Source: Coprinellus micaceus (Eukaryota > Basidiomycota > Agaricomycetes > Agaricales > Psathyrellaceae). Taken from it: a DNA stretch of 64,000 nt. The stretch spans positions 1,054,001 to 1,118,000 of the forward strand of contig OX596334.1 in assembly GCA_951394405.1 (NCBI GenBank), read 5' to 3'. The translations under genes and the position numbers were made by a program. Positions 1 through 11,490 of this stretch are shown here, piece by piece (position 1 is the first letter of the stretch; each line of letters starts with the position of its first letter). A model generated the notes under the pieces. It had not been told where the DNA came from, did no database searches, and saw only the letters and a list, made by a program, of their open reading frames with translations.

Positions 1-2135
1 GGCGGAACGAGAGCTTCGGCCGGTGGAGGTTCTTCGCCAGAGGGTCGGGCGGTGGGGGAATGGACAACCTCGACAGTTGTTGCGTAGGTTCTGACCTTCT
101 CGATAGCCTCGTCAAAGAGGGCCAGGACCTGAGAGTAATGTTCGTCGCGTTGGGAGTGGAGAGACTGGAGTGGGTCCCGAATTGCGCTTTCGTTGTCTTC
201 GTCGACACCGTACGTGTACATATCGTCCTCCACCTCCTTGAGCCTAATCGCCTTCGTTCTGCGCACACCGGAAGCCCATGACTGAAACTCCTTGTACAGA
301 GTCGAGCAGGTGGATCCCCAGTGTGTTGTAATGAGGCGAACAGCGTCAATGTTGTCCGCGCTTCCCCCAAAGATTCCCGCCTTCTTGACGTACGCGATAT
401 CCGGATCGGGGTTGTCCCAACGGGCTACGATCGACGGCCCCTCAGATTTGCTTGGGAAGTGTGTCCCATCCGGCCTACGCGTAAGGAAGATGTACACCAG
501 TAAGAGGAAGAAGGATTCCAAATCGTCCAGGTAGTCGTGCGGGGTAGGTATGTCTCGAGGGGAGAAGCTGCCCACCACAGAGAGCGCCTGGAACATGCGT
601 GTACCCTGGAAGTTAAATGTCAAGACGGGATCTAAGGCAACGATAGGTGGAAGGCACTCACTACATTAGCATCTGCGGCCACCTGCGGTTTCTCGTCTGT
701 AGCTTGAAAGCTCATATCAAAATCGATAAGGACGCCACGGTCGCCCTCACGCGCGTCCATGGGGCCAAGTAGTATATTATTGTGCGAGATGTCTCGATGG
801 AGGATCCTGACGCCCTCATCACTGACGAGGCGTTGGTGTGCTATTGGGAGATTGTCAGAGTGATGCCATTGTTATAGTCAAAGTACTGATGGAGAACGAA
901 CCTGCTATTGCGTCGCGGATGGCGCCGAGGAGTTGGATTACCGACGTGAAGAACTCCACCGACCTGCCGTAGGACTTCATGGTGACGCGCATCGCGACCC
1001 TGTTGTGATATTGGCCGGCGGTACTCAGGCAGCGATAATGCTTCGTTTCACCTCGCCCATTCTCAAAGGAAACCATTTGTACGACGCCAGGGATGCCCTT
1101 CACCAGCTTGAGAAATTCTAGTTCGGCTGGGCGATCTTGCGGCCTCCACGAGTCCTTCACTACAAGCTCCTCGGAAGTGTCTGGATCCTGAACTCGCCAA
1201 CACGTCGTCCCTCGACCGCGGATGGTCTCTATGGGGTTCGGAATGTGCCCGAGAATAGGGTAGGCCTTCGCTTCACCGTTGGGTCCTGTGGTGGTCAGGA
1301 GGCCAGCGGTCTTCCTCCCTTCGACGACGGTCCACTGGATGCTGTCATCTAGGCCAAGAAGACGTTCGTCAACGCTGGCGACGCCGACAATCAGTCGAAC
1401 CAAGGTCGAAGGGTACCGGTGAATGTCGATGGGAGGAGTCATTTGGGCACCAGCGCGATCGAAATGGAGGAGGCGAACGTGCTTCTCCGTTAAAAGAAGG
1501 GAGCGAACATATATCCGGTTGGGCTGCTCAACGAAGACCTCTCTGCAGGGGCGTCAGTCGACTGGGCAGTGTTCGAGATGATGGTAAACGCACTTGGCAT
1601 ACGTCTTCATCTCTTTCAAAATTTCCTCTGGCGTTCCTACCTCCGAATCTAGCTTGACGGTGAAGTACGACGCTATGTTGGAAAAGGAAACCTGTCGCCG
1701 CGGCGAGGTGGCCCCAACTTGTTGATTGGGATGGGGTGGGTCCTCGAAGGAAGGCCCCGAAGCTTGAACGACGACAGCAGGGCATGGTCGGTATCCGTCT
1801 TCGCCCATCGCCTCATTCCCCCTGGCCTTCACCATATTGACGACTGTTCGTTGGACTCCAGGTTTCGTGGGGGTCACAAATCTCTTGATGATAGAGCGGG
1901 CGATCCTGCATACCGTACCGACGACGTTTTCTGTAGCCGGCAATGGCTGTGGAAAGGCCCATCCCTTCTCCTCGCTGTCGAATGCGTCGTTTTTCCTAAG
2001 GAAGTCTTCAATTACGCCTTCTTGGAGGACGTCGCGATAGATCTCATGGGCGTATCCATCACTGGTCGTCGTGAACTTGGGGTGGTGATTCGAGCTGGAG
2101 TGCTGCATGGGAAGGGATGCATTCAAAGGCGGCAT
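1..2135 (-). CDS. FunK1-type fungal protein kinase, 3' end cut by window edge
   Basis: This is a fungal-specific Ser/Thr kinase-like protein of the FunK1 family, which is expanded in mushroom-forming fungi; substrates are unknown. Visible exons on the minus strand are 2135-1594, 1542-902, 840-662 and 605 to below 1, and all phases agree. The start is the ATG at 2135. The N-terminal half carries the family motif ending in QPNR and then HFDRAG. The catalytic loop LHRDISHNN has its HRD at about residues 409-411, and the metal-binding DFD (in place of DFG) lies at about 434-436. HDYLDDLESFF follows, typical of the family. The acidic/proline-rich tail runs off the left edge, so the stop is not seen. 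The next gene downstream of its start is another FunK1 on the same strand, and the two are clearly diverged. The family call is firm; activity is inferred. Confidence 0.88.
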
Positions 2136-2524
2136 CTAAGACAAAGGCGTAGCCTGGTTGAACCGGAAGTCGGAGAAAGTGAACCAGGAGGCGAGAAAGG
2201 GAGCCTTGGATGGAAATGTCGTGGAAGTAAGATGGAAAGAGACAATGATAGCAGACGCGAACACAAAAGAGTCCGAAATGGCACTCCACGTGACCGCCAA
2301 CTCGCGCCAACCCAAGTTGAAGTTCCTTGACTGGTCACTGAACTCCTGGCTGCCACGCACTTGCTGGAATCCACAACCCCTCGAATGTCTAACCGGGCTT
2401 GGAAGGAAAAAACTTCATATATTCTAATATTCAGTTGAGTGTCTACCTGAGCACAGAGCTAACTATGAGATCACAGGGGACACGATATACGTTCAGCGGG
2501 CAGTAGAGGAAACGGTCCGTCTAG
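2136..2524. other. Intergenic, between two FunK1 genes
   Basis: This 389-base spacer must hold the promoter of the kinase starting at 2135 and the 3' end of the kinase ending at 2525. I see no clear TATA box and no repeat. Confidence 0.5.
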
Positions 2525-5254
2525 TTACATGGAGGGGTCCCTGCCGGCTTGAGAGCGCAAGGTCCTCGTGCTTTCCTTGCGGGCACGGACTAGAGGTGGC
2601 CCACTACTCTCCGACTCGATCTCCATGTCGGAGCTTCGAGCACGCTTGGCGTTACTTGAACCAGCGTTGGACTCGTGGGGGGGAGGTTTCTCGCAGGTCC
2701 CTCCTAGCGCAAGGATGGCCTCCTCGAAGATCTCAAGGACCTGAGCGTAGTGCTCATCGCATTTCTCAAGTAACCCCTTGTAGATGCTCTCTCCGTTCGG
2801 ATCCTGGGGTCCGGCATCGGCGCGAATGTCCTCTTTCTCCACTTGGATGCCCCCGACCCATTCGAGGAATTTCTTGAACAAGATCATACATTCCGTTCCC
2901 CACTCCCTCTTAATTGTCTCGAGGGCGATTCTCTTCTGCCTGCGACCAGAATTGAACAGATTGGACTTGGAGTTGAGCGCCTCCTTGATATTCTCGCTAT
3001 CCCAATCCTCGATGACCTTCCACGCAATATCGTCCGCAGGGCGCAACATTCCATCCTTTCGAAACTTCAACAGCAGTCGGCATAGGAGGTAGAAGAAGCC
3101 CTCCAGATCGTCGAGGTAGTCGTGGGCTGCCGGCTTCTCATTGGTCAAGCCAGACATGTTATCCAGGACTGCGCAGGACTGGAAGAATCGGGAACCGCTC
3201 CTGGCCTCTTTGGATGTTTGCTTCGCTGAGACCTTGTCGAAGTCGACCGCGACACCAAGGTCTATCAGAACCCCTCGCCATCCGACCTTGGCATCATCTC
3301 GTCCCAGGAGGACGTTCTTGTCGTTGATATCGCGGTGCACGATTCTGGCCTCGGCCACAAGTTGCATATGACCTGACCCAATAAGACGGAGGCGGTGAGT
3401 GCATTGTCCAGAATGATCATCTCAGCCGATGTCACTTACCAGCTATCGCATCAAATAAGGCGGAAATGAGCTGAAGGACGGTCTCAAAGCATTCAAGATG
3501 CTTCCCGTACGCTTCCAACATTATCCTCGAGCCGACACGATTCTGGAAGTGCTCCGATTGCCTGGCGCTCCTGCATCGGAAGTTCCTCGTCTGACCGAGG
3601 GAGACGTGTTGAGAAACAACTTTGCAAACTCCTTCGCAGCCCTGTGCCTTTTTGAGGAACTCGTACTCCCGAGTGCGCCCAAATGCTGTCCACGAATCCT
3701 TCACAATGAACGCCTTCCCCTCGCTATCTCTGACCGCCCAACAGTTGGTTGCACGACCCCGAATAACGTGCCTTGCTATCGGATCCTTGTTGATGAGAGT
3801 GTACTCCTGCTCGGAGTTACGCCCTGTCTTGTACTTGAGGGTACCTCCCGCCTTTCTTCCGTTGCAGTCGATTGACCACTGGATGCTCGTATCGAGCCCG
3901 ATAGACCTCTCGTCCGTGTCGCTGAGGCCGAGGATAAGCGCAACGAAAGCGCTAGGCTGTTCGTGTATGTTAAAGGAGGGTGAAACTTGAACACCCGAGC
4001 GGTCAAAGTGGAAGAGGCGACATGTCTCCTCGCTGAGCAAAAGACAGCGAACAAAGAGTCGGTTTGGCTGGTGAGCGAGTACTTGTCTTCGAAGGTAAGC
4101 GGAGTTAGTGCAGGGCAATATATGGCGCAGATATACACACTCACCGAGCGTACAGAGAGAGCTGCTTGATGTGAGCGTCACGGCCCCCCATGTCCGTCTC
4201 GCGCTTCACATCGAAGAAAGCAGCTATGTTGGAGTACCCAAGGTCGGCATGCTCAGGTTTCTCGAATGAAGGGCCCTTGGCGAAGACGACTAGGTCCGGA
4301 GATGTGTAGTTATCCTCCTTGTGCTGGAAGTGGAGGTCATGCGTATCGACAACCTCGCGTTCGACTCCAGTCGGGCACGTGAGAAACGTCTCCAGGACGT
4401 CGTTCATCAACTCCACCATCTTTGGGTATACATCCTTCTCCTTTTTCGCCTTCCTCGGCAGGTTCCAGCGCTTCTTCCCTGGTTTGTAGTGTCCTCCCGC
4501 GCCTTTGTCGACGTAGTCCGCGATCCTTTCCGCTCCAAAACGTGACTGAACGAAGATGTCTTCGATATAGCTCTTCTCTGCATTGAGAACCGCCCCCATC
4601 TCCTCAACCAGGGTGAGTCCTTGGACCTTCAGATCCCTTCCATCGGGAAAGTCCATAGTGGTTTTCGGTTTCGTTGGAGTACCTCCGGGATACCGCCCCA
4701 TGCAAGTGCCGGTGACCTTCAAACCGGCTCTAGTATTGGCAGGAATCCCGCTCGTTGTTCGCGCTCGGGGTGCCGCGGTAATGTTGATTGATGGAACAGC
4801 GTTTGCTTCCGCCCCGCCCATGGCATCAATGGTAAGAGTCTGAGGTGGGCATTCGGCGAGCGAATGAGGCTGCTGGAGTGAGCTTTGGTGACTGGACGGA
4901 AGGCCTGTCTGAGTAACAAAGTCGGCGTCGCCAGTTTCATCGTCCGAGTCCCCAGCTGGGCCGCTGGGAAAGTCGACACCTCCCCGTCGAGGGGGTGTGC
5001 GATATGGGCTAGTTGGTGCAATATTCAGAAACGCGTTCAAAGGTAATATTGTGGGAAACTTACTGAGGAAACTCTACGCCACTCTCACTGAGAACTTCAT
5101 TAAGGGCTTCGTTCTCGTTCTCGTGGTGAGCTGAAGGGCCTTGGTCCTCACGGCTAGCAGTCGTCGAGGTCATGTTCAGTGGCTCCCGTGGACTTGGGGT
5201 GGTGGTAGGAGATGAGAGACGCGTGGGACAGTCATGGGCCACCTCCGCATTCAT
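2525..5254 (-). CDS. FunK1-type fungal protein kinase (849 aa)
   Basis: A complete FunK1-family kinase. Exons are 5254-5064, 5008-4145, 4086-3440 and 3372-2525; introns are 55-67 bases, all GT-AG, and the exons sum to 850 codons. The start is taken as the ATG at 5254; a second in-frame ATG at 5173 is possible. The first roughly 110 residues are low-complexity. The conserved N-terminal FunK1 region includes HQPNRLFVR and HFDRSG. The catalytic loop has HRD at 580-582 and DLG at 605-607 (DLG where most kinases have DFG). HDYLDDLEGFFYLL follows. The C-terminal tail is acidic and basic by turns and contains a possible nuclear-localisation run. It is more distant from the two kinases at 18.4 and 25.9 kb than those are from each other. 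A signalling role is expected from the family; the substrate is unknown. Confidence 0.9.
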
Positions 5255-6436
5255 ACCTCTGAGAACAATGAACCTTCGCAAACAAGTTGCTCATGGCGAC
5301 CTTCCTTAAAGAGTTTATTGCACGTGATCACAATAGTGATGCGCCGTCAGCCTGGAACAAGGCTCACTTTCTCGCCTACGAGTGGCTATTAGCGTTTGGG
5401 CTCTGACGGTAGGACGTACTGAACCTGCGAGCTTTAACCCAAAAGGTTCGTCGCAGTGTAAGTTGAGAAGCCTAGGTATCAATAGAGAGGTTGCGCAGAG
5501 CGATGGGTCGCTCGAAACAGCGTCGGACCGGTCCCTGATTAGACCATGCGCTCTAGCCACTGGTTTACGCCCGATCAATTCCTCTTTATAGGTCATCCTA
5601 GGAGGGGTATACGCCTGGAGTCCAGGGCAGTACGTCGCTGACACACGCCGTCAAATTGATCAGGGACGGCATGCGCGGTACAGCCTACCATTTGCGAGCG
5701 ATCGGGATTGAGTGGCTAGATGTAAAATTGTCCTTCGTCACCCCTACATTGAGGGGCTGTCAACGTCATAGCCCATGCAAATTCACTTGTATTTATTACA
5801 TCTACCTTGCTTTCTTGGACGGCCTTCGTGCCCTCGATTCTTCAACTTGGTTAAGGTGCGTGTTTGCACATCACCATCAGCGACCGGTCGCTGATGCGCA
5901 ACCTCTCTAAAGCTCATTTGGGGTTCATATGCGAAGTGCTCGAGGAAAAATGCGAGCGGTACGGATGCGATCGTGGCTCGGAGGGTTGACAATTTACTCA
6001 CTTTTGATTTAATTCTCACTGACTCCAGATGCCTACTTCGCAGATTGCAGGTTTAATCGTCTTGCCCGACGCATCATACGTCTCTGGCGCCAATTGAGCC
6101 GGCTGACTCTAGCAGCCTGGTGATCAAAAGAGGTATTGATCATCGAGGAAATGGCAAACAAACCGAATCCCAGTTAAGTTAAACACTGGAATAGAATGAG
6201 CAGGAGGAAGTGGACGAGATGGTCAATCATGCACGCTAGGATCTATTGCAGCGTCTGTGTGCGGCACGGCTGACTCGCAATTCAGGAATTCAATGTTCAT
6301 CATGGGTCGCCACATAGAGTCTAGCGCGCTGGGTTTGAAGAAAAAGAGAGAATATGGGTCCATGGGAAGCCTCAGAGGGTAGACTCTAGAGAGTCGAGAC
6401 GTCGAGACGAGGAGAAGGAGATAAAAAAAGGTACCA
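5255..6436. other. Intergenic region with possible Pol III repeat
   Basis: About 1.2 kb without a convincing coding region. It holds the promoter of the kinase starting at 5254 and a possible tRNA-like repeat at about 5380-5590 (listed separately). The last bases before 6437 carry a T7 run on the minus strand that would terminate the tRNA gene. Confidence 0.5.
5380..5590 (-). repeat. Candidate tRNA-derived SINE or Pol III unit
   Basis: On the minus strand a TATAAAG (near 5590) is followed about 30 bases later by a D-arm-like segment containing GTGGCTAGAGCGC, close to a tRNA A box. About 30 bases on comes TTTCGAGCGACC, a loose B box. This spacing resembles a tRNA-related SINE head. No second copy was found in the window and no terminal T-run marks the end, so this is only a candidate. 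Confidence 0.25.
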
Positions 6437-6510
6437 TGGCCAACGTGGGGATCGAACCCAAGACCTTCGCGTTATTAGCACGACGCTCTAACCAACTGAG
6501 CTAGTCGGCC
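6437..6510 (-). tRNA. tRNA-Ile (anticodon AAU)
   Basis: The 74-base minus-strand sequence folds into a full cloverleaf. The acceptor stem is GGCCGAC/GTTGGCC, the D-arm GCTC...GAGC, the anticodon stem TCGTG/CGCGA with loop CTAATAA (anticodon AAT at positions 34-36), and the T-arm TTGGG/CCCAC with loop TTCGATC; the discriminator base is A. It has no intron. A T7 run lies a few bases downstream as the Pol III terminator. An identical copy lies on the plus strand at 21010-21083. Confidence 0.96.
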
Positions 6511-6762
6511 GATGTACACGGAGGAGCATGTCCGCATATATCGGCCCGCCCGCCACGTCGGGCCGAGACCGCCAATCAAGCCCAAGGCGCCTCGCCGCTT
6601 TCATCCTCTCCTCCTCCCTCACCTTCGTTGCCATTAGCCTCGCCACCGATTGCCACAGCGAACGCGCCCCTACGGAACGTAACCCCACTCAACTCTCCAC
6701 GGCACCGACAACGCACGACTCCCTCCTCCGCCTCGATCGTTCATCGTTCCAAGTGCGCGCCA

Positions 6763-8259
6763 ATGCCACATCTAAGCCTGCCCGACTTCCCTCTCGAGAT
6801 CTGGCTTCATATATTTTCCTTCGCGTGCGCCGACTCCGGGGAAACATCCAGATCGCTAGCCCAAGCCTCCCGGTACCTTCGCGAAGTCTCAATGGGATAT
6901 CGGTACCACACTGTCGTGATAGAGGGATGGCGCCAGCTCCTGGCATTCGAAGTTCAGTTCACTCGGTCGAGTAGGGAGGGCAAGGAGAACTCCGCCGGGG
7001 AAGACCACGCTCCCGTTGGGGAGGATGAAACACGGAATCTCGTCCACCTATACGTGCACATACCGGAACTCTACACCGATGCCTATCCACCCGAGAGCTG
7101 GTTCGGAGATGACAATTCAGATGTGGACTCGACGTATGATCCGTCTGACGATGAATGGGAGGACGTCGATGATCTGGCCGAGGATGGGAAGGAGCGCAAG
7201 GTGCAGGTCGAGGTCGAGGTCGGGGCAGAGGGTGCGAGTGTCCATGGATGCAATCCAAGTCCAGACGTTCTCGACCAACAAGCAAACGCGGGGAGTAGTA
7301 CCACTCAAAGCCGTCCTTCACCTTCCCAACCCTCAACCCATTCGCCCACCAACAACGCCACTTCCCCATCCTCATCATCAAACATCGACCCAGACGAACT
7401 AGAACAATTCGCTCTCGATAGCCCCACGCTCTCCCCCTCAGAAATCGAAGACTTCAACGCCGAGGGCCCCGACATCACCTCCCCTTCCGAACTCCAAATA
7501 CCCCCTATCCACGGGCAAGACTTAGAGATGCTCGAGGCCACACCCCTCCCCCTCGCACAGCTCGAGTACTCCGTCCTCTCATCCCTCCGGCGTATCCTTG
7601 AAGCCTCCGCACATTCCCTCCAAACGTTCACGTTGTGTTTTAGCCCTTCCGCAAGCTTCTATTTGGAGGCCCTGATACCCCCTCTACCGAACCTACGGGC
7701 CCTGGCGATCTTGAAGTCCACGATACCACAGGAGGATGTCGCCCCGGTGAGGTATAAGTACCACCTCCAACGAGCTAAGCCCGCGCCGAAGTTATTTCCG
7801 GCGTTAGAGGAACTAAAGATTGGGAATAACATTCCACGAAAACATTCCTTGAATGCTTGGGACGACGATGCTTTCGAGGGATTGTTGAACCAGAAGCTAA
7901 GGAGCGTGTCGGCCCCGTGTAGACTTATCAAGTGAGTAGGACACCCGCTCCCCTTCCCGTCTTCCTTTCTTCTCACCTCACCTCTATCATGGATCATTCC
8001 TTAACCCTTTCCCCCTTTCCCCCGCCTCTATAGATCTCTCCACCCCTTCCCCCGCACCGTGACATCCATCAACGCCTGGGGCCCAGCTCGGAAAGGCGAG
8101 TCGTGGGGTCGCCTCGAACTCGACCAGGTGGTTGATAAGCTGTGCTCTCCCCAACACGGTCGGTATAATGAGGACGCGGAGTATATCCGGGAGACGGGGA
8201 TGTCGACGCCAGAAGCGTTCAAGGAGGATTGGATGGAGCGGGTACAGAATTGGGTATGA
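6763..8259 (+). CDS. F-box protein with acidic central region (464 aa)
   Basis: Predicted substrate-recognition subunit of an SCF ubiquitin ligase. Exons are 6763-7931 and 8034-8259 (one 102-base intron, in phase). The ATG at 6763 is chosen because the protein then opens with MPHLSLPDFPLEIWLHIF, matching the start of the F-box genes at 51954 and 53383. The F-box spans about residues 4-45. A highly acidic and then Ser/Pro-rich stretch follows (about 110-240), then a segment LEYSVLSSLRRILEASAHSL that all three paralogues share in similar form. The C-terminal part looks like weak leucine-rich repeats. It lies just downstream of the minus-strand tRNA-Ile. The F-box call is good; targets are unknown. 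Confidence 0.8.
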
Positions 8260-8814
8260 TTTATTAGGGGCCGGTGAGGTAATACGCTGGTAGAGACGGG
8301 TGAGGTACAGTATGCTGTAAGGTGCACTATTGCCAGTTGCCTGTGGCATATTTTGAACAGAGGGGTTCGTCGGGGGCGTCATCCTTGGATTGGTTCAAAC
8401 CGCGATCGAGCAATAACAGTCGTCTGTCTCTACGCCTCCAGCCACTCCGCTGGGCATCACCTCGCTCTTGCTCTTACCTACTTCAAAAACCTGGAATAGA
8501 CCCCGCAAGTGAAGTTCAAGACCTCGTAGCACCCTGACTCCTCGACTCTGGTTGCGTGGGCTATCCCAAGGGGAGCCTGTGCGCAATTCCTGGTGCGCAT
8601 GGAACAGCTAACCCACCACGCGCCGTATTGAGCGCTGAGCTCCCAGTGGGTTCAACACCTGACATTCTTCCAGCGGGCGTCGGTCATGTGGACACTCCCG
8701 TTCTTCACAATGACCATCAACTTCAAAGGGTAAGTGTTCCTTCGTCGGGTTGCTCCAGCCCAACAAGTAATACATTGTCACGGCAAATGCCAGAGTTCAG
8801 CAGCTCGGGGCAGA
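8260..8814. other. Intergenic, nothing recognised
   Basis: This stretch follows the F-box stop. Short open frames on both strands lack family features, and I see no repeat or RNA gene. Confidence 0.4.
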
Positions 8815-9249
8815 GGCATGTCCACCCGAGGGCAACCAATACTTCTAGTTTGCCTACCTGACACGCTGCGACTGAGGCTTATGGCATCGAGAGCGAGAGC
8901 ATGACGTCACTGGGCGCCTAACTCCAGGTCGGGCGGCAGGAGAGCGGGGCGAAGCCTATTTCATGGTGTTTAGGTCCTTCTCCCCCGAAGGCTACGGCCG
9001 ACGTTGACGACTGCAAGACATCTAGATTCGGAGCGCAAGAAATCGGTTATGTTGTGAACGACCATCCTCTTGCGGTCATCTATGTGCTACGACAAAACCC
9101 AATGCGGTTGAAGGTTCACAAAAAACGAAGCGGGAGTGTTATGAAGCGGGGGATATATGGTTATACGATACCGGACGGGAGCAACGTAAACTGGGAGACA
9201 GGGAGGAGAAAGCGTCAAAGCGTCCGTACCGTTTAGAAGGGGATGGTTG
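8815..9249 (-). repeat. Duplicated 3' flank of a FunK1 gene
   Basis: This stretch aligns by eye, with scattered substitutions and short gaps, to about 17770-18400, the region downstream of the FunK1 gene at 18402. Shared landmarks in order are CCACCCGAGGG, GCATGACGTCAC, GGGCGCCTAACTCCAGGTCG, AAGACATCTAGATT and GTGAACGACCA. It therefore belongs to a segmental duplication that also carried the 3' part of the kinase now decayed at 9250-9590. Confidence 0.8.
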
Positions 9250-9590
9250 TCATTGACCGTATATTCGCTCTTCTCTATCCACCGTCTGGGAAGGGCGGAT
9301 GCAAGTGTACCCATCATCGTAGTTCCACTTGCCAGGGGTATCGTCAAGGACACCCAACCCTCTCTTGAGGATCCGAGCAGGGGCACTCGGGGAGGACAAT
9401 GGGATTTCATCGGCACCTGCGCCATCTGTGCTCAAAAGGAAACTCAAATCATCAGCATCAGGGCGAGCAGATGGTTCCCCTCCGTAGCTCTCAGGCTCAT
9501 CGAGTGACTTGTCAAACATCCTCTTGACGGTGTTGTAGCGGGTGTTGTGTTTGCTGTGGAGCTTCTGCGGGCATTTGAGGCGGGTTCCGG
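9250..9590 (-). pseudogene. FunK1 kinase relic, C-terminal part only
   Basis: On the minus strand about 110 codons match the C-terminus of the FunK1 gene at 18402-20570. MFDKSLDE matches MFDKALDD, ILKRGL..LDDTP matches SLKRELDDVEETP, and GYTCIRP matches GYSCIRP. Upstream, the DNA still aligns through AGAAGCTCCAC and ACCGTCAAG but in a shifted frame, and homology stops near 9590. The kinase core with HRD and DFD is absent. The frame also reads past the ancestral stop after CIRP. This is a truncated, frame-broken relic of a third close copy of the pair at 18.4 and 25.9 kb. Confidence 0.8.
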
Positions 9591-11254
9591 GTTTTGGAAA
9601 ATGGTCCAGCGATTCCTAGACGGAAGCGTAAGGCAGAACGAGGGGATATAATCAATCCTAGGCTGAAGAAACTCACCTATGTTATATCACGACGCTTAGC
9701 GTTGCGCCCCAATTATCTTCGAGAGATCTTGACAGATGCTCATCGAACTCCTAATCGTGTCGGGTCCTCATGACATATCCATGGGTCCACAAACGCAACC
9801 AGGTTGATAGTGGGCAACCTGGGAGTTGGAAGTCGTTGCAACTCGAGCTCCGGAGGAAGAGCATTCGCGGTTATACTTCGCCACACTCCCGGACTTGCAC
9901 TTCGATACTCAGTTGGACTTGGCCAGGCCACCAGGTTTTGAACTTTGTTCTGGCAGATGGCCTCGCAATGTGGTGCGCGGTGTTCGATCGAGGTGGCTTG
10001 GCTTCGTTCATACGAGAGCGCTTCATCAGAGCTTCCTGGGGCGTGACTTTCAGTCCTTGAAGCCTCAAGGTGGATGCGGTCATGGAGGGAAAGATCCAGG
10101 GACACTGGGACAGTATTGACCAGAGGTATTTGTACATGTTAGGTTTCAAGGCTAGTCCGGCAATCGTCTTGCCGGTGGGTACGGTTGGCGGGAACGTCGT
10201 GGTTCGATTTCACGCGCGAGCGCCAATATTAATTGTCCCGCGCCGGGTCACATCACGTGCATAGGCTCTTGCCCTGGTCGTCGCCGTTATGGACTACGAT
10301 TTGGAGAGGCCTTCATATAGAGCATGTAAATAGGTAGACATGGATGTATAGGACACGAAAATATGGTCAGAATTTCTTACTCAAGCCCACTGCACTCGGG
10401 GAAGCACGTCGAACAAGGTGGCCCCCTGGTGGACCTATTGTGCCAGGGGTCTACATCGCCGAATTGCACGCTCTCGGAACGCTCCATTTTCGGCTCGGGA
10501 ACACGTAGAGGGTATGTACACGTAGAGACGATGTGTCTCTACACGTTTCAGTTGTAATGAATTATTAATGAAGTACAAGCTGGGAGGAATTCGGGGTGCG
10601 CTTGCCTCACACCATTTGATCGGGGGGTGCAACCTGGAGGATTGTTAAACGGTTTCCGAGTCCGTATTCAACCAGATCTCAACGTAGGGGGCTCGGAGCA
10701 TCTTATTGCGTTATTATTTCGTGTTTAAAGACATTCATAAGAGGAGGAAATGCTAATTGCGCTTGAAATGTGCCTGTTACCTCATCTAGCTCAGTTCCTG
10801 TCGATAGATTGGCATCACCCTTACGAGTACGAGTACGGTGTAGTCTATATGCATCGGTCTAGAGAATATACCCAGAATAAAGGTATACAGGATTTAAACT
10901 GGGGCCCTCAGTCCCCCCAACCCCATTTTCCTCCTCCGAGTCGGACTCTTCAACCGCTTCTTGTTCTTGGCAGGTTACGGGGTGTCCTCGGCGATAGGGG
11001 TGAGAGGAACACTCTTGTCAAGGCCCAACCCCTCGCAGATCTCCTTGCATTTGTGCTGGCTGTTTGTAGCTCTGTGATTCAAGCAAATAAAGCAATTACA
11101 CCCAGTGCACCTCTGCGCAGAACTATTTGAAATTTCTACTGCGTGCAGTAGCACACCTATCCTACCCAAGAAATTTATTAAAATTTTCGGAAGTGGCCCT
11201 ATTGACGCAGGAAAATCCTGACCATGAAGGCGGCGCGCCGTTTGCGCGCGTCGC
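9591..11254. other. Gene-poor region with mobile-element debris
   Basis: No open frame here shows a recognisable domain. About 10170-10225 contains a segment repeated in inverted orientation near 12645-12710 (listed separately). The region runs into the palindromic element at 11256. Confidence 0.4.
10170..10225 (+). repeat. Dispersed repeat, copy 1 (inverted partner near 12.68 kb)
   Basis: This stretch contains TACGGTTGGCGGGAACG followed directly by TCGTGGTTC, then a diverged CACGCGCGA-like stretch. The same 26 bases occur on the opposite strand near 12673-12700 with similar flanks. The two copies could be worn ends of one inserted element of about 2.5 kb or two solo copies of a family. Confidence 0.5.
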
Positions 11255-11255
11255 C

Positions 11256-11490
11256 CCTGACTCTCTGTGAAAACGGAAGTCGTACGAAAGTTTCAGACGA
11301 CTAAATGGACAAAATTTTGACCGGCATTAGCCTTTCGTCTGACCCAAGTCTGACTGTGCTAGACTTGTGTCCGACTGAGATTCTGATGATATCCTCACGG
11401 ATGACCGCAGATGACTAAATGGACAAAATTTCGACGCGCATCATACTTTCGTCTGGCTGCGTCAGACTTCCGTTTTCACAGAGCCTGACT
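11256..11490. mobile_element. Palindromic MITE-like element (~235 bp)
   Basis: The left end at 11256-11280 (CTGTGAAAACGGAAGT core) returns as its reverse complement at about 11464-11488, giving terminal inverted repeats of about 20-25 bases. Inside, a segment with GACTAAATGGACAAAATTT occurs twice in direct orientation (about 11300 and 11411), each followed by TTTCGTCTG. No coding capacity is visible, which suits a non-autonomous element. A target-site duplication could not be confirmed. Confidence 0.65.
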
